From Tenebrio molitor (Eukaryota; Arthropoda; Insecta; Coleoptera; Tenebrionidae), in contig NC_091048.1 in NCBI RefSeq assembly GCF_963966145.1, positions 29,202,001 through 29,266,000 of the forward strand: 64,000 nucleotides of DNA, given 5' to 3'. A model generated the notes under the pieces. That model saw only the letters and a program-made list of their open reading frames with translations, was not told the DNA's origin and ran no database searches. The translations under genes were made by a program, and so were the position numbers. Positions 50,651 through 61,389 of the stretch are shown here, one piece after another. The first letter of the stretch is position 1; the number at the start of each line of letters is the position of its first letter.

Positions 50651-50816
50651 AGTATATTTTTTCCTGGTAGGCGGTTACGCGCGTCATGTACGAAATAATG
50701 CAACGAAATGCGACTTCCCTATTGGTTAGTGGAATACAGTAACCAATAGGGACGTACCATTTCGTTGCAGGATTTTGTAAATGGCGCGCGCAACCGCCTA
50801 CCAGGAAAAATATACT
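50651..50816. mobile_element. Near-perfect hairpin MITE, about 166 bp
   Basis: The arms start AGTATATTTTTTCCTGGTAG and continue GCGGTT(A/G)CGCGCG, with TGCAACGAAATG and CCCTATTGGTTA close to the centre. About 80 bp per arm pair, leaving almost no loop. GC-richer than the surrounding DNA. No ORF. Confidence 0.85.
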
Positions 50817-51164
50817 ATAGATAAACTTGTTTTAATGATTCTTTTTCGTCCTGACTGATAAACAATAAAAAACCATTGTAACGTTTATACATGGTTTTGA
50901 AATTAACTATCAACTAATTAAATATAAAAAAAATGGAGGACAAAAATGTCAGGGTCCTAAATACAACACTTGTTTCCTGATTCAGATGCAATACCCTCAG
51001 GTCAGCTAACCTTTTTGTACTACTCTCTTCAAACTGCAATTTCCTAAATTCTGTTGATGAAAATGTCATCCACATCCTTAGATCCTAGAGCGGGAACCAC
51101 AGAGGTAAAAAACTTCCCTCTCTAGACTTCATTCTTTCAAGTTTTTTTTTTAATTTAATTTCTG

Positions 51165-51265
51165 TCTGTGGTGTTCCCCAGGGGTCTGTTTTAAGTCGTA
51201 CATTATTTACCCCCAAGGACATTGTTCATAAAAAATGTCTTATTGTTAAAAACCACATAGTCAAT
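51165..51265 (+). pseudogene. Reverse transcriptase motif scrap
   Basis: Reads SVCGVPQGSVLSRTLFTPKD, the reverse transcriptase GVPQGSVLSPxLF motif, then loses similarity. Non-LTR retrotransposon remnant. Confidence 0.65.
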
Positions 51266-51289
51266 TCAATTTTATTCTGTTTTATTTCA

Positions 51290-51525
51290 TTAGTTTCTTT
51301 CGGGAGCACCAAAAGGTTCTGTTTTAGATCAACTACTATTCAACATTCTTGATAATGTCGGTCAGTTTTTTATAAAACTGGTAATAAATCACATTACAAA
51401 ACAACATCTTAGTAAAATGAAAATGGAATGTGGTCTAGATAAACTTCTAAAAAATTTAATGATTTTTATTATTATTCGACATACAAAAAAACTCTTAGAG
51501 TAGAACTCTTAAAATAAATGGGGTC
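51290..51525 (+). pseudogene. Reverse transcriptase remnant, repeated unit 1
   Basis: Open over about 58 codons: SGAPKGSVLDQLLFNILDNV, then GQFFIKLVINHITKQ. The first part matches GVPQGSVLGPLLFNIFINDI. The same segment recurs at about 52370-52605 with a similar 3' end (CTCTTAGAGTA), so both derive from one element family. Confidence 0.65.
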
Positions 51526-51548
51526 TATAAATTTAAAAAAGAGTTATT

Positions 51549-51657
51549 TGTGTATCAAGGCCAAAAAGTGCATGTTTTTCGTCCGAGGCTCAGTTTTCTG
51601 GCCGAGGTGCAGCCGAGGCTTGAAAAGAGGCGAGGACAAAAAGTACTTTTTGGCAGA
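51549..51657. repeat. Imperfect palindrome
   Basis: GCCAAAAAGTGCATGTTTTT and CGTCCGAGGC pair, with gaps, with the inverse at about 51620-51655. GC-rich core with several CCGAGG words. Resembles in style the longer palindrome at 60.66 kb. Confidence 0.5.
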
Positions 51658-52369
51658 GATGGATATTAATTTTTTTAGGCGACGGCGACGCCACGAACTA
51701 CAAAGCAAAAGAGATCATTGGAAAAATTACAAATTTATTTTGTATCTACCTTTTCCAAATAGATAACAATTTTTTTATAGTATTTGTTTTATCAGCTTGC
51801 CAACAAAACTAGAAATTTACTATTTGCAATACAATTAGATTTTTATTTACATAATTGGTGACGGGACAATTATCGGTTTTGTCGGTTTCGTTGCTAACTT
51901 ACTAAACAGATCAGCTGGCGCGACGTCAGTGTCCGAAAAAGAATTACTTTTCGTCCGCTTGTGAGTCCGTAAAATTAACGTTTTCATTAAGAGTGCTTAA
52001 AAAAAACTTAAAAATCCAAGAGTTTCTAAGGACTGTATTTCAAAAATGTGAAAATAATGAATTTCGAAAATCGAAAACCTTGACAAATAAAAAAGTTTAA
52101 GATAATATCTCAAGATCTACTTCACTGATTAAGTGATTAACTGTAGACCTTCAGTCATTACGTCATTATTGTTGGTACCAAAATCAAGTCGAAATATTCT
52201 TTTTTTCTAATTTTTTGGCTTGCCCAAGAATAAAAAAAAAACAAAAAAATTCAATAATTAATTTTCAAAATGCTCCTATTTTGATTGTCACTAATACTGA
52301 TTAAGGAATTCCTGAAATCGTGACAGCCAAGTTTAATTTCTTTTCTATTTTGGACTATTAAGCATTTAG

Positions 52370-52605
52370 CTTCTTTCGGGAGTACCTACCACAGAGCACT
52401 GTTTTGGGCCAACTGTTATTCAACATCCTTTATAATGTCGGCCACTTTTTATAAAAGTACTAATGAATCATATTACAAAACAACTCAGCTAAAATAAAAA
52501 AAAGAATGTGGTCTAAAAATGTAATGACTCGAAATATGTACACACTTTTATCATGCGACGTACTAAAGCTCTTAGAGAGTAAAACTCTTGTTATCCCACT
52601 TAACA
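52370..52605 (+). pseudogene. Reverse transcriptase remnant, repeated unit 2
   Basis: Nucleotide-level relative of 51290-51525: CTTTCGGGAG, TTTTGGGCCAACTGTTATTC, AATGTCGGCCACTTTTTATA and ATATTACAAAACAAC all have counterparts there. The reading frame is broken. Confidence 0.65.
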
Positions 52606-54470
52606 AATATTAAAAATGTTGCAATCTTGTCTCGGACAACGATTAGACCGTTTTCACCTCCTACGCTCTCCGTCAAACATTTTGGTGGTCACGTTAAAAA
52701 TTGAAAAACGCGCTTAACAACCGAAGAGAAGCATTTGCGTTTGCAATTAGTGAAGAAACCGGCGTCCACCGCGTCCCCATTTTCGCACGTGCAGACTCGA
52801 TCGTCGACGTCCCCGCGGAGACCTCTACGGCGCGTCAGGCGAGAAACCGTCCGGAAAGTTCCCACATATTCGACATTGTTTCCACCTAATATCGATTCTG
52901 GGGCGATAAACCGTGAATGGCGAGAAACGAAAGTTTCGCGCGACATTTTAAATTTGTCGAGGAAGCGTTCGCCATCGCGGATGAATATTAATGGAATGGA
53001 CGTCGTCCCGTGAATGCGTAATTGCACCGAGCGACGCCCTTGCGTAATCGGTGCACCCCTGCAAAAATGCAATTCTGCGATTGTAAAGTCCGGGTTGTGA
53101 TAGAAAGCAAATGGAGTTATATAAGGCGACCCATATATCCCGAAGAAAGTGTATTTTGTTATTTGCCGGGTTACGTAAACCGGGCGGTTTCAAAGGTCAC
53201 CGGGTGACAAGTGGAGCTGGCGGGGGCGGTTGCGATTCTTCGGAGCCTCCTGCCGCCCCCGGAGCCGCTCGCGTGCGCGCTCCACGCACCATTTACCGCG
53301 TTCAGCGATGTGTGCTAACGCAATGGAAAGTTGGTCGTTACTCATTAAAAATAGCCGATACCAGTTGGTTTTCTCGCGGACTGGCCAACGAGAAAATGGA
53401 CGCGACTCCCTGTTATGTCAGTGGATCATCTCGTTTACTTTCATCATCGCCAAAAAATGAAAGTGTAATTGGAGATCGACGCGTTAGACTGATTTGTTTT
53501 CACCTTTGGGGTTCCGCCGACGACACTTTCTCCGACCTTTGCCGAAACGTTCACTTTTGTTCTTTTGGGAAATTTCGAGGTCACGGCCAAGTTTACCCCG
53601 AGTGACCCCGCTCTCTCGGGTTTTCACCGGAAACTCTGCGCCAACAGGCAAAACTCCGGTGGGTCCGCACTCGGGCTTCCCCCTTTCGCAAATCGCAGGG
53701 CTCGGGGGTGCACCTGGAGCGGCCAATTTGCGCTCGCAATCGGTAATCGAAACACTTGCGGGGCTAATGAGGTACACGCAGTGTGCGTTACAAAGCCTCT
53801 CACTTCGTTACGCTATAAATAAAGTTGACCGTGTTACCTTCCGGCGAACGTTCGATTTGTATTTTCGCCAAAGTTGAAACTGTCAGAACCGGATTATTTA
53901 TTTATCGTGTTGGTGCGCGTTAGAGTTGGCGAAGAATTCGAGTGTCGCAGATTAGGCGGACCTTCGAGGAATCGACCTCTCGGCTGGGCAATACAGTGTG
54001 GCCTAGAAAGAAATGAAACTCGCGCGGAAAGCGACATTTTATTCGAGTGCAGCGCGAAGAGATACATTTAAAAAAAAAATAAAAAATCCGCCATCTTTTT
54101 TTTATTTGGTACATTTGGCAGAGAATAATTGGTGCGCCTAGTCATTTGTCAAAGAGTTGTCTGTTGATTCGCTTTCTAGGTTAAGATTCTAGATGTACCT
54201 ACAATGATAAATTTTGACTTTTGAACTGTCATATTTGTATTTGACAGTCAAGTGTACCAACGTAAAATCGTAAATGTGTTGCCAACTGAACAAAAATAAT
54301 TTCAATCATTGAAACTTACTCCGTATTTATAAAAATCAATTTGTAATAAAGTTTCGCTTTTTGTACAGTGTGATTATGAAATACATAACAAAACTAAACA
54401 ATTAAAAAACTCAAAAGTGATTTTTCATTAAAAAAAATATTTCAAAATTTCGAGAAATCTTAGTGTAAAT
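52606..54470. other. Intergenic, no gene seen
   Basis: 52.65-53.9 kb is GC-richer with short overlapping ORFs on both strands and no family signature; it may be regulatory. The rest is AT-rich. Confidence 0.35.
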
Positions 54471-54474
54471 CTAT

Positions 54475-54646
54475 CGGGTATTCACTAAAATTTCCCGTCA
54501 AAGTTGGCGATTGTGAACGTACCATTTGTCAGTCTGCAACAAGTGAAGTTAGATTTAAACAGCTGATCCGTGATCCGTAATCTGTGGTGCGTTCACAATC
54601 GACTCTTCAACACCAACTTTGACAGGAAATTTTAATGAACAGCTGA
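54475..54646 (-). mobile_element. MITE family 3, copy E (internally deleted)
   Basis: TA at 54473-54474 and 54647-54648. Ends read TCGGGTATTCA and inward from the right ATCAGCTGTTCATTAAAAT. The AAAACACAAACAACGCAAAA part of the interior is missing. Confidence 0.85.
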
Positions 54647-54648
54647 TA

Positions 54649-55640
54649 GAACTTATTTCGATGTGTTTACAGCGTGGCCACGAAATATCTCATAAAACTC
54701 GAGCTATTTAGCAATTCAAAATTTGAACGGTAGTCCAAATTGTTTTTGACATACTTAAAAAATAGTTTCATGGAATGAGGTGTACCACAAGGATCCGCTT
54801 TTAGGCCCCCTATTATGTTCAAATAATTTATCGAGTAATTTCGTACAAAATGGATATTTTAAGATTGTTTTAAACATTTAGAACAAATGTAGATACCGTG
54901 TAATTATAAAATAAATACACGTCAAAACGCAAATTTCAAAAAATACGATTCGATTTAAAAAGAACTAAATTTTGAGAGTCGAGGATTTATCTCCAAATCT
55001 TTACAGCGTGACCTCGAAATATCTGGTAAATCTCAAATTAAGAAAAAACTCAATTGTCTTTTGTCACATTCAAAACACCTTCAACATTTTAATTTCAATG
55101 ATCCCTGAGACAATTTTTAAAAAGTAAATTTGATTTAAAAATTCTGAAAAATCACTCCTTACTGTAGAACTTATTTTAGCAGATTTACAGTGTCTCAAAT
55201 TTCGGATACTTTTTAGTTAACCTAAGTAAAAAGACGAAAACATTGTTTTTACATTTTTTTCAATGCTCTTAACTCGACAATTTGAAAATTGTAATCGTAA
55301 ATTTCTAAATTTTATTTCTTCTGTTAAAAACACCTTCAAAACATTTATTTTCATTTTTTATATTACCCACGGATACATAATTTTAAAATCTCACCGTTAA
55401 GTCTAGGACTTATTTCGATAGATTTATAGAGTGACCTCGAAAAGTCTTATAAATCTCAAAAAAAAACTGAATTGTTCTATGACACACATAAAATACCTTC
55501 AAGGTTCTTATTGCATTCTTTATGATCTCTGACATTTCATAAAAAATAAACTGGATATGAAAATTTTCAAAATTTTTACTGTTAACTTTAGTAGAACTTA
55601 TTTGAACAGATTTAAACAAAAATAAATTCCAAGTATTTTT
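54649..55640. repeat. Degenerate satellite-like tandem array
   Basis: Landmark words recur about every 180-240 bases, with one longer gap. AGAACTTATTTCGATGTGTTTACAG-type units with GTG(A/G)CC(T/A)CGAAATATCT start near 54649, 54984 and 55404. A second type, with CAGATTTA followed later by A(C/T)TTTTTAGTT, starts near 55167 and 55592. The A and B types seem to alternate, giving a higher-order period of about 340-420 bp. A reverse-transcriptase scrap (RGVPQGSAF) at 54775-54840 is embedded. Confidence 0.6.
54770..54840 (+). pseudogene. Reverse transcriptase motif scrap
   Basis: Reads RGVPQGSAFRPPIMF, equivalent to RGVPQGSVLGPLLF of non-LTR reverse transcriptases. Lies inside the satellite-like array. 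Confidence 0.6.
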
Positions 55641-55732
55641 TAGTTTACAAGAAAAATAATAAAAACTGTTTTGATATTTTTCTTGTAGAATTCTTCTCTC
55701 AACTCGACAATGTACCTACTTTGACAAATGTA

Positions 55733-56236
55733 TCGGGTGTTCATTTAAATTTATCCTCAAAGTAGGCGTTGAAGATTCGATTGTGAATCCACCACGTATC
55801 AGCTGTTTAAACCTAACCTCACTTTTTGCGTTGTTTGTGTTTTTACTCTGCAGACTGACGAGTGGTGCGTTCACAATCGACTCTTCAACGCTAACTTTGA
55901 GGATAAATATCGGGCCTTCAAGTAAATATATATTTAGAGTAGGCGTAGGCGACATTCTAGTTCTGTTAACAGTGTAAAGTAATTTTTGTAAATAACCAAT
56001 TATTCTCCGGAGTTACACAGGTTACATAATAAGCTTTTTCCCAATTTCATATTGTCATATTCCGTGGAGGGAGAATGCACTACAAAAATTAAAAATAATT
56101 TCTAACTTAATTTTATTTTGTTAAAATGTCAGACGTTTCTTGTGTCATTTTTTACGCTGGAAAAAAAACAATTGAATTTCCATAGGTTGTTCTAAATATA
56201 AATTTATTTGAAGGCCCGTTATAAACGAACACCCGA
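55733..56236 (+). mobile_element. MITE family 3, copy F, split by a nested element
   Basis: The left part 55733-55909 carries the full left arm and interior. The last 15 bases of the right end (AAACGAACACCCGA) stand at 56222-56236, beyond an inserted element. TA flanks are at 55731-55732 and 56237-56238. Without the insert it would be about 192 bp, like its relatives. Confidence 0.88.
55910..56219. mobile_element. MITE family 8, nested in family 3 copy F (310 bp)
   Basis: Terminal inverted repeats of about 28 bp read CGGGCCTTCAA(G/A)TAAAT then (A/T)TATATTTAGA inward. TA is duplicated at 55908-55909 and 56220-56221. Removing the element and one TA restores a normal family 3 right arm. No ORF. 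Confidence 0.88.
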
Positions 56237-56239
56237 TAC

Positions 56240-59180
56240 AATGTAAACTAAAATATGTATAAAACATGATCCCAATTCTTATTTTAATATTAATATTTTA
56301 TATAAAAAATCGTAATTTCATTGACTCCTGTTTTTTAATGTTGACTTATTTTTTACAGAAATTTTGGATTCATAAATTTGACGATTTTCGCTCCAACGTT
56401 GACGAATTTTTTTCACAAAAATGCCTGTCACAACTCAAATTTCAGACAATTTAGGAAAGCAACAATGGTATTCACCATAAAAGTACACCTGAAACTTTCA
56501 TCGAATTGTCTCGTGACACGCTCGAGAGCCGTTTAAAATTTTGATTCCGATTTTTTAATGCTGATTCACACTGCACACAAAGCTCGATTTCCTCCAGAAA
56601 AAAAGAAAGTCAAGTGAAAAAAAAATTATTGCGCGTTATAAAAAGATCCGTTAATATCGCTGACAGCTGCCACAAATCATGCCGATTTTTTTGTTAAACC
56701 AGCAGTTAAAGATCTATAAACTCGAGAATAATTATTGCTTACGACACTGTTGCAATGAAAATAAAGGTAATTTAGATCGAGAGAAAACTGAAAGTGTCAC
56801 GAAAAAACCTAATAATCGATCGGTCAGTATCAAAACAAAATGTAACAAGTAATAAGTGGAGAGATTTTGAGTCGTTTCTTAGTGTAACAAATTAAAGCGA
56901 AATGAAAAATTTAAAATTCGATACGTACATGTCTGGGTTGTTTTCTTGCTTTGGAAAAGCCTTGGCGGAAAATGTCGGAAAAGCGACCCTACCCGAGCAC
57001 CAAACCCGCCCGACTGAAAATCTCTGGAGGCTCTTGCGGCATTTAGCATTCCGGAGGTCCGAATTTCATGGTCGCTCTTATCGTATATTAAAGGTTGGAC
57101 AAGAAATCTATTGTAGTCCTTCCTAATGTTTATACGCGCGAGATTGTGGGAACCGATGAAAAACAAAGAAAAATTTCCACACAAAAATTTTAACGACCAT
57201 TAGAATAATCCGCTCATAAATACGAGATGCAGCCTTTTATCAGAAAACCCGCTAATTATTGCATAAATTAAAATACATTAGACAAATTAATCGCAATATT
57301 TAAATCGAGAAACGGCGTGACCGGACCTTCCTTTCTAAAACTTTATGGTCCGAACGAATTTCCAAAATTACGCATTCGCAAAAAAACATAATTGCGACGT
57401 GGACGAGAGGAAAAATGAATAATAGAAGCGTGATCGAGGAGGAATTTATTCTTGCACAAAAAATACAAGACTCCCATCAGTCTTCTGTGACCTTAAATCT
57501 CTTGTCCCAGTTAGTAAAAATGCAATGATCCGTCGAGAAAAAATGATCGACGATGCTTGTACGAGTCGCGTGCAATGAAGCCATCAAATCACGGTATTGT
57601 TGAATAAATTGTTGATTTTATTGTTGCCCAATGACACATAAATTACGGTAGTTTTAGACAAATCGCCAAAGTAAAAGTCAACCGGTGTCGTATAAATTAA
57701 AATTGCCATTTAACAAAAAGAGAAAAAAAAAATTATTGTTATCGTTCCTTTCCCGCGACCGGGTCCTCCGCCCAGACCAGGACCTGTCGAGCCACCCAAA
57801 GAACCGGAGACCTTGCCGCAGCCTTCGTCGACCACATGTCGTAACAATTAACTCATTTTAATGCCGTTTCCTACTCCAATCTAAATCAATTTTATTAAGA
57901 GACTTAATTCGGGAATTTAAAAAAGGACACCTACGCACCATTGACATCTTAATTCAAATGTCAAATACTCTCGAAATTAGAGCCTCGACCCTAACGCGAC
58001 GGCCGAGGATTGATTTGTCCCGATTCTTACCTCGAAGGAGTCGCTCCTCATCCAGGTCCATTATCCTTGATCACTGCACGTTATCACTGCACCCGGGAGG
58101 CGTACAGGCGGGCAAACAACGCATCGCGCACAACGGAAACCACAAGCTGCAAAAACCACCTAGCGCTGTCGAGGATAGTTGCGGTGTGTTAACAGAGCGA
58201 AGACATATGAAAGTGCGGACCGAGGCGGCGTCGGAGGTCGTCGACGTTCGTCGGCTCGCGCTCAGCTCGGCAGGAGCGCCACCCCCGCGAGGGAAGCTGT
58301 GTCGACTCGGGGGCGGTTACGCAAGGGGACAAGGCAGGAGAAGCGGATCTGGAGCGGTGACGTCGAGTCGCAATTCCAGGCGGAATGAGAGTGAACGGAC
58401 AACTTTTACTTGTGAGAGGTGCTCGGTGCACGGCACGACCAAAAGGTTTTTGTGTGAACAGAACGGAATCCGATTTGATGGAAACTGCAAACAAAGCCAT
58501 TTTCGATGGCGGCGGCGCGTTTATGCAACGAGTCGGTGTGCGACGAGCAGGAGAAAGCGTCTTGACATTCGACGAAACCGTCGAATTTATGTAACGGTCA
58601 TTAATAAAAGAAAAATACCAGAAAAATGCCGACTACAATTATTACGGCCGGCCGAGAGTCGCGGCGATGTGGCAAGAACCCCGCCGCAAAAAATACGCTG
58701 CATTGCAGAAATATTTTGCACAAACTGGCGAGTTCGTTGACTCGAATTTTCGATTATCGCTTGCGCAACACCCCGAAATGCGAGTGCCGATAGTTCGACG
58801 CGTCTCGGGTGCATCCACCGTGACGCCGCTCGACCTTCTGGGCCCTTTCTTGCGGCTGGAGGACAACCGCGATGACGACTCAACCGCATCTCCTCGGACG
58901 CGGTGACACAACCGGGAGGCGCCCCTCAGCGCCTCTCCAACACGAGATCGCATCTTGCTTTCCGATTTCGCAGATATGCAACGCGCAACACGACCTGACG
59001 TGGGTAATCCCCAGGACGTTTCGGTAAACTTCTGCTCGTGGTGCTGCTACAACCAAAATATTTTTATGCTCAGCTGTTGCTCTAGAAAACTGGAATGGCA
59101 CTCCTACACCTGTCAGTACAAGCAAAATAAAAAGAGTAGAAAAAAATTATATGACTGGTACAAATCGGTTCGTTAGACCC
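56240..59180. other. Intergenic, no certain gene
   Basis: 56.2-57.7 kb is AT-rich with nothing recognised. 57.9-59.1 kb is GC-richer. It contains a 260-codon plus-strand ORF (57958-58740) that is Arg-rich, overlaps long ORFs on both strands and matches no family I know; I do not call it a gene. Confidence 0.35.
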
Positions 59181-59294
59181 TATTATAACACGTGTTGGAA
59201 AACATTTGTGGTCAAGTGGCCTGGTTCTTGTTTTTGCTTCCGGTAACGTATAGCGTGGCTTTAGCAGGAAGCCTTAGAACGAAAGAGTAAAAGT

Positions 59295-59402
59295 CGATGG
59301 CCATCAAGAAGTATTTCAGAAACTGTTGAAAGAGTTAGGGAAATAATAAACAATGAACGTAAAACTTCAATTTGTCAGTTATCACAACAAATGAAGGTAA
59401 TA
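59295..59402 (+). pseudogene. Transposase helix-turn-helix fragment (Tc1/mariner superfamily)
   Basis: Open frame reading RWPSRSISETVERVREIINN then ERKTSICQLSQQM, like the GRPRSVSTPENVERVREIV..SIRQLSQQLGIS segment of insect Tc1/mariner-superfamily transposases. The similarity ends where the inverted-repeat element at 59403 starts, so that element seems to have cut it. Confidence 0.6.
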
Positions 59403-59514
59403 CAGAGTATTTCACGAGTGATATTGAGCCCGACGGAATTGAAAATGCAACCCACAATTCATTTCCAAAGTTAACGTAGATATTTGTTTTTCAACTTAAA
59501 AAACATAAAACATA

Positions 59515-59744
59515 CAGCGTGGTCAACAATGACTGAATCTGTTGACAATGAAACAATTGAAAAGTACTGGTGTTTTTTGTCTCGTAATTGGCACTGACCG
59601 GATTTTTTAACTTGAGACGACATTAAAAACATTTTTGGTTATGCCGGTTATGTTTGTTATTACAAAAATGAACCTTTGATGGTAAATTTCAAATTTGCCA
59701 AATTTCATTGTTACCAACAGATTCAGTCATTCTTGATCACATTG
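59515..59744. mobile_element. MITE family 9, nested (230 bp)
   Basis: Terminal repeats of about 35 bp share TCAA(C/G)AATGACTGAATCTG then TTG and ACAATGAAA. TA is at 59513-59514 and 59745-59746. The ends resemble those of the element at 62854-63084 (GATCAAGAA...GACTG...TTGGTAAC). Confidence 0.8.
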
Positions 59745-60658
59745 TATTGTGAAAAAAACGAAGAGTTTTTGGGAAAATGTTTACTGTCTGCATAAACGCG
59801 CAATAACAGAAGTGTTTTTATTATAAAGTCTGTCTCAATTCTAAATTTCCACCAACACTGTATTCTACGTTAAAAATACAACCGCCAGCACTGTTTGATG
59901 GAAAATACGTCAGGGTGTACTACTTATTTGTGAGGTTATCGTTCTCTGTGTCTGTCAATTTCCGTTTTTACAACTCAAGATTTAAGAATAAAGGGAAGGA
60001 ATGAAAACCTTGTTTTATCTCTTTGAAACATTTTACTAGAGCATTTTTCATTTTAAGTTTTAACGTCAAGTAAATTATATGTAAAGTCAATTCGTTTTAA
60101 TAAACAACTGTCAATGTCAAAAATTCTTAAAAGACCGGACTGTACCACCCCAGATTCCCCAGAATATCCTATTTATGGACCAGATGTAAAATGGCTTTTA
60201 CATTAAATATTTATTGAGGTTATGTATATGTTGCACTTTGCCGTTTTTCTATCCCAATTAGTACCCAATTACACAAATCACAATATTCCGCGACCGGTAC
60301 GAAAGTACCTATAGAAAAGTGATAAATATTGTTTATCTGTTAAGATCTTACACATCAAAAGCAAGAAGAAATGAAGGTTTGTACGGAATATTTACTTGAA
60401 ATCCAATAAATCGGGAAATGTGAACGGTTAAATAAAATGTGAATTGAAAGATAAAAGGCAGAAACTAGTTAAATGACTCGTTTGGTAAAAATTGGGGGAC
60501 AAAAAATCTTGAAAAAGTTTTGCGAATTTTGCAAAATGTTATAGAGAAAATTTTCATCAATAGGCGAGTTCTTCCACTGGTTAAATTTAACACACGTATT
60601 TCAGATACACCCTGTATGTCTTTTGTCATCGTTCGAATATAGTAATAGTTATTTATTT

Positions 60659-60780
60659 AACGAGTTCGTGTGTAATTTTGGCTTTTTTTGGCATGAGTGG
60701 ACCAGTTTAAAACTCGAGTGAAACGAGAGTTTTAAAGGTCCACGAGTGCCAAAAAAGCCCAAATTACACAAGAACGAGTT
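60659..60780. repeat. 122-bp palindrome
   Basis: Arms pair AACGAGTTCGTGTGTAATTT, GGCTTTTTTTGGCA, GTGGACC and TTTAAAACTC with their inverses around a centre at about 60720. A second shorter inverted pair (TTTTTTTGTTCGAC and GTCGAACAAAAAA) lies at about 60790-60803 and 60928-60940. The 65-codon ORF between these is not convincing. Confidence 0.85.
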
Positions 60781-61389
60781 GAATACAACGTTTTTTTGTT
60801 CGACGAGCCCCTTAAAGGCTCCAAATCGCTAAAAATCTTTAAAATTAGCTTGACGTTTCGTTTTGACAAGTTGTCAAATTTATCAAAATCCGTTCACACA
60901 GGCGAAAATTCTCAAATTCTGACAGTGTCGAACAAAAAATTCATTTTTGTAATGACTAATGACGAACTAGCTAGAACTTTTTTTTGTTAGATTAGACAGT
61001 TGGCAAAGATTAAATTGTTACATTATTGTCGAATGTCGTTGCCATAATGATTGAGTTTCCAAAAAGGAGTAGAGCGTCAATAAGCAAGCAGACGTAATGA
61101 AAAAGTACAAAATTGTAGAAGCAAATGACGTGACCCATAACCTAACTTTTTAAAAGCCCAAATTCGCGGTAAAAAGATGTGTTTACAAGACAATTGTCGT
61201 ATTGTAACTTTTTCGTAAATGTCAGTTGTCACAAATAAAATTATTGGACGCAAAGCCATCATGGATTCATAATTTCATTTTAAAACAATACGATATTTAA
61301 TAGCCACGTTCACTTTGGAAACGTATTGTGGGTTGCATTTTCAATTCCGTCAGACTCATTATCACTCGTGAAATATCCTGTATATTGTT

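Larger units (their letters stand above)
59403..61380. mobile_element. 2-kb element with about 80-bp terminal inverted repeats
   Basis: The left end (59403-59480) and right end (61302-61380) are inverted copies sharing TATTTCACGAGTGATA, GACGGAATTGAAAATGCAAC and CCACAAT. TA lies at both outer edges (59401-59402 and 61381-61382). It contains a nested MITE (59515-59744) and a long palindrome (60659-60780). No transposase ORF is left, so it is non-autonomous or a composite of several insertions. Confidence 0.7.

Noticed and set aside
57958..58740. 260-codon plus-strand ORF
   Set aside because: Arg-rich, overlapped by long ORFs on both strands in GC-rich DNA, and no recognisable domain or splice context.
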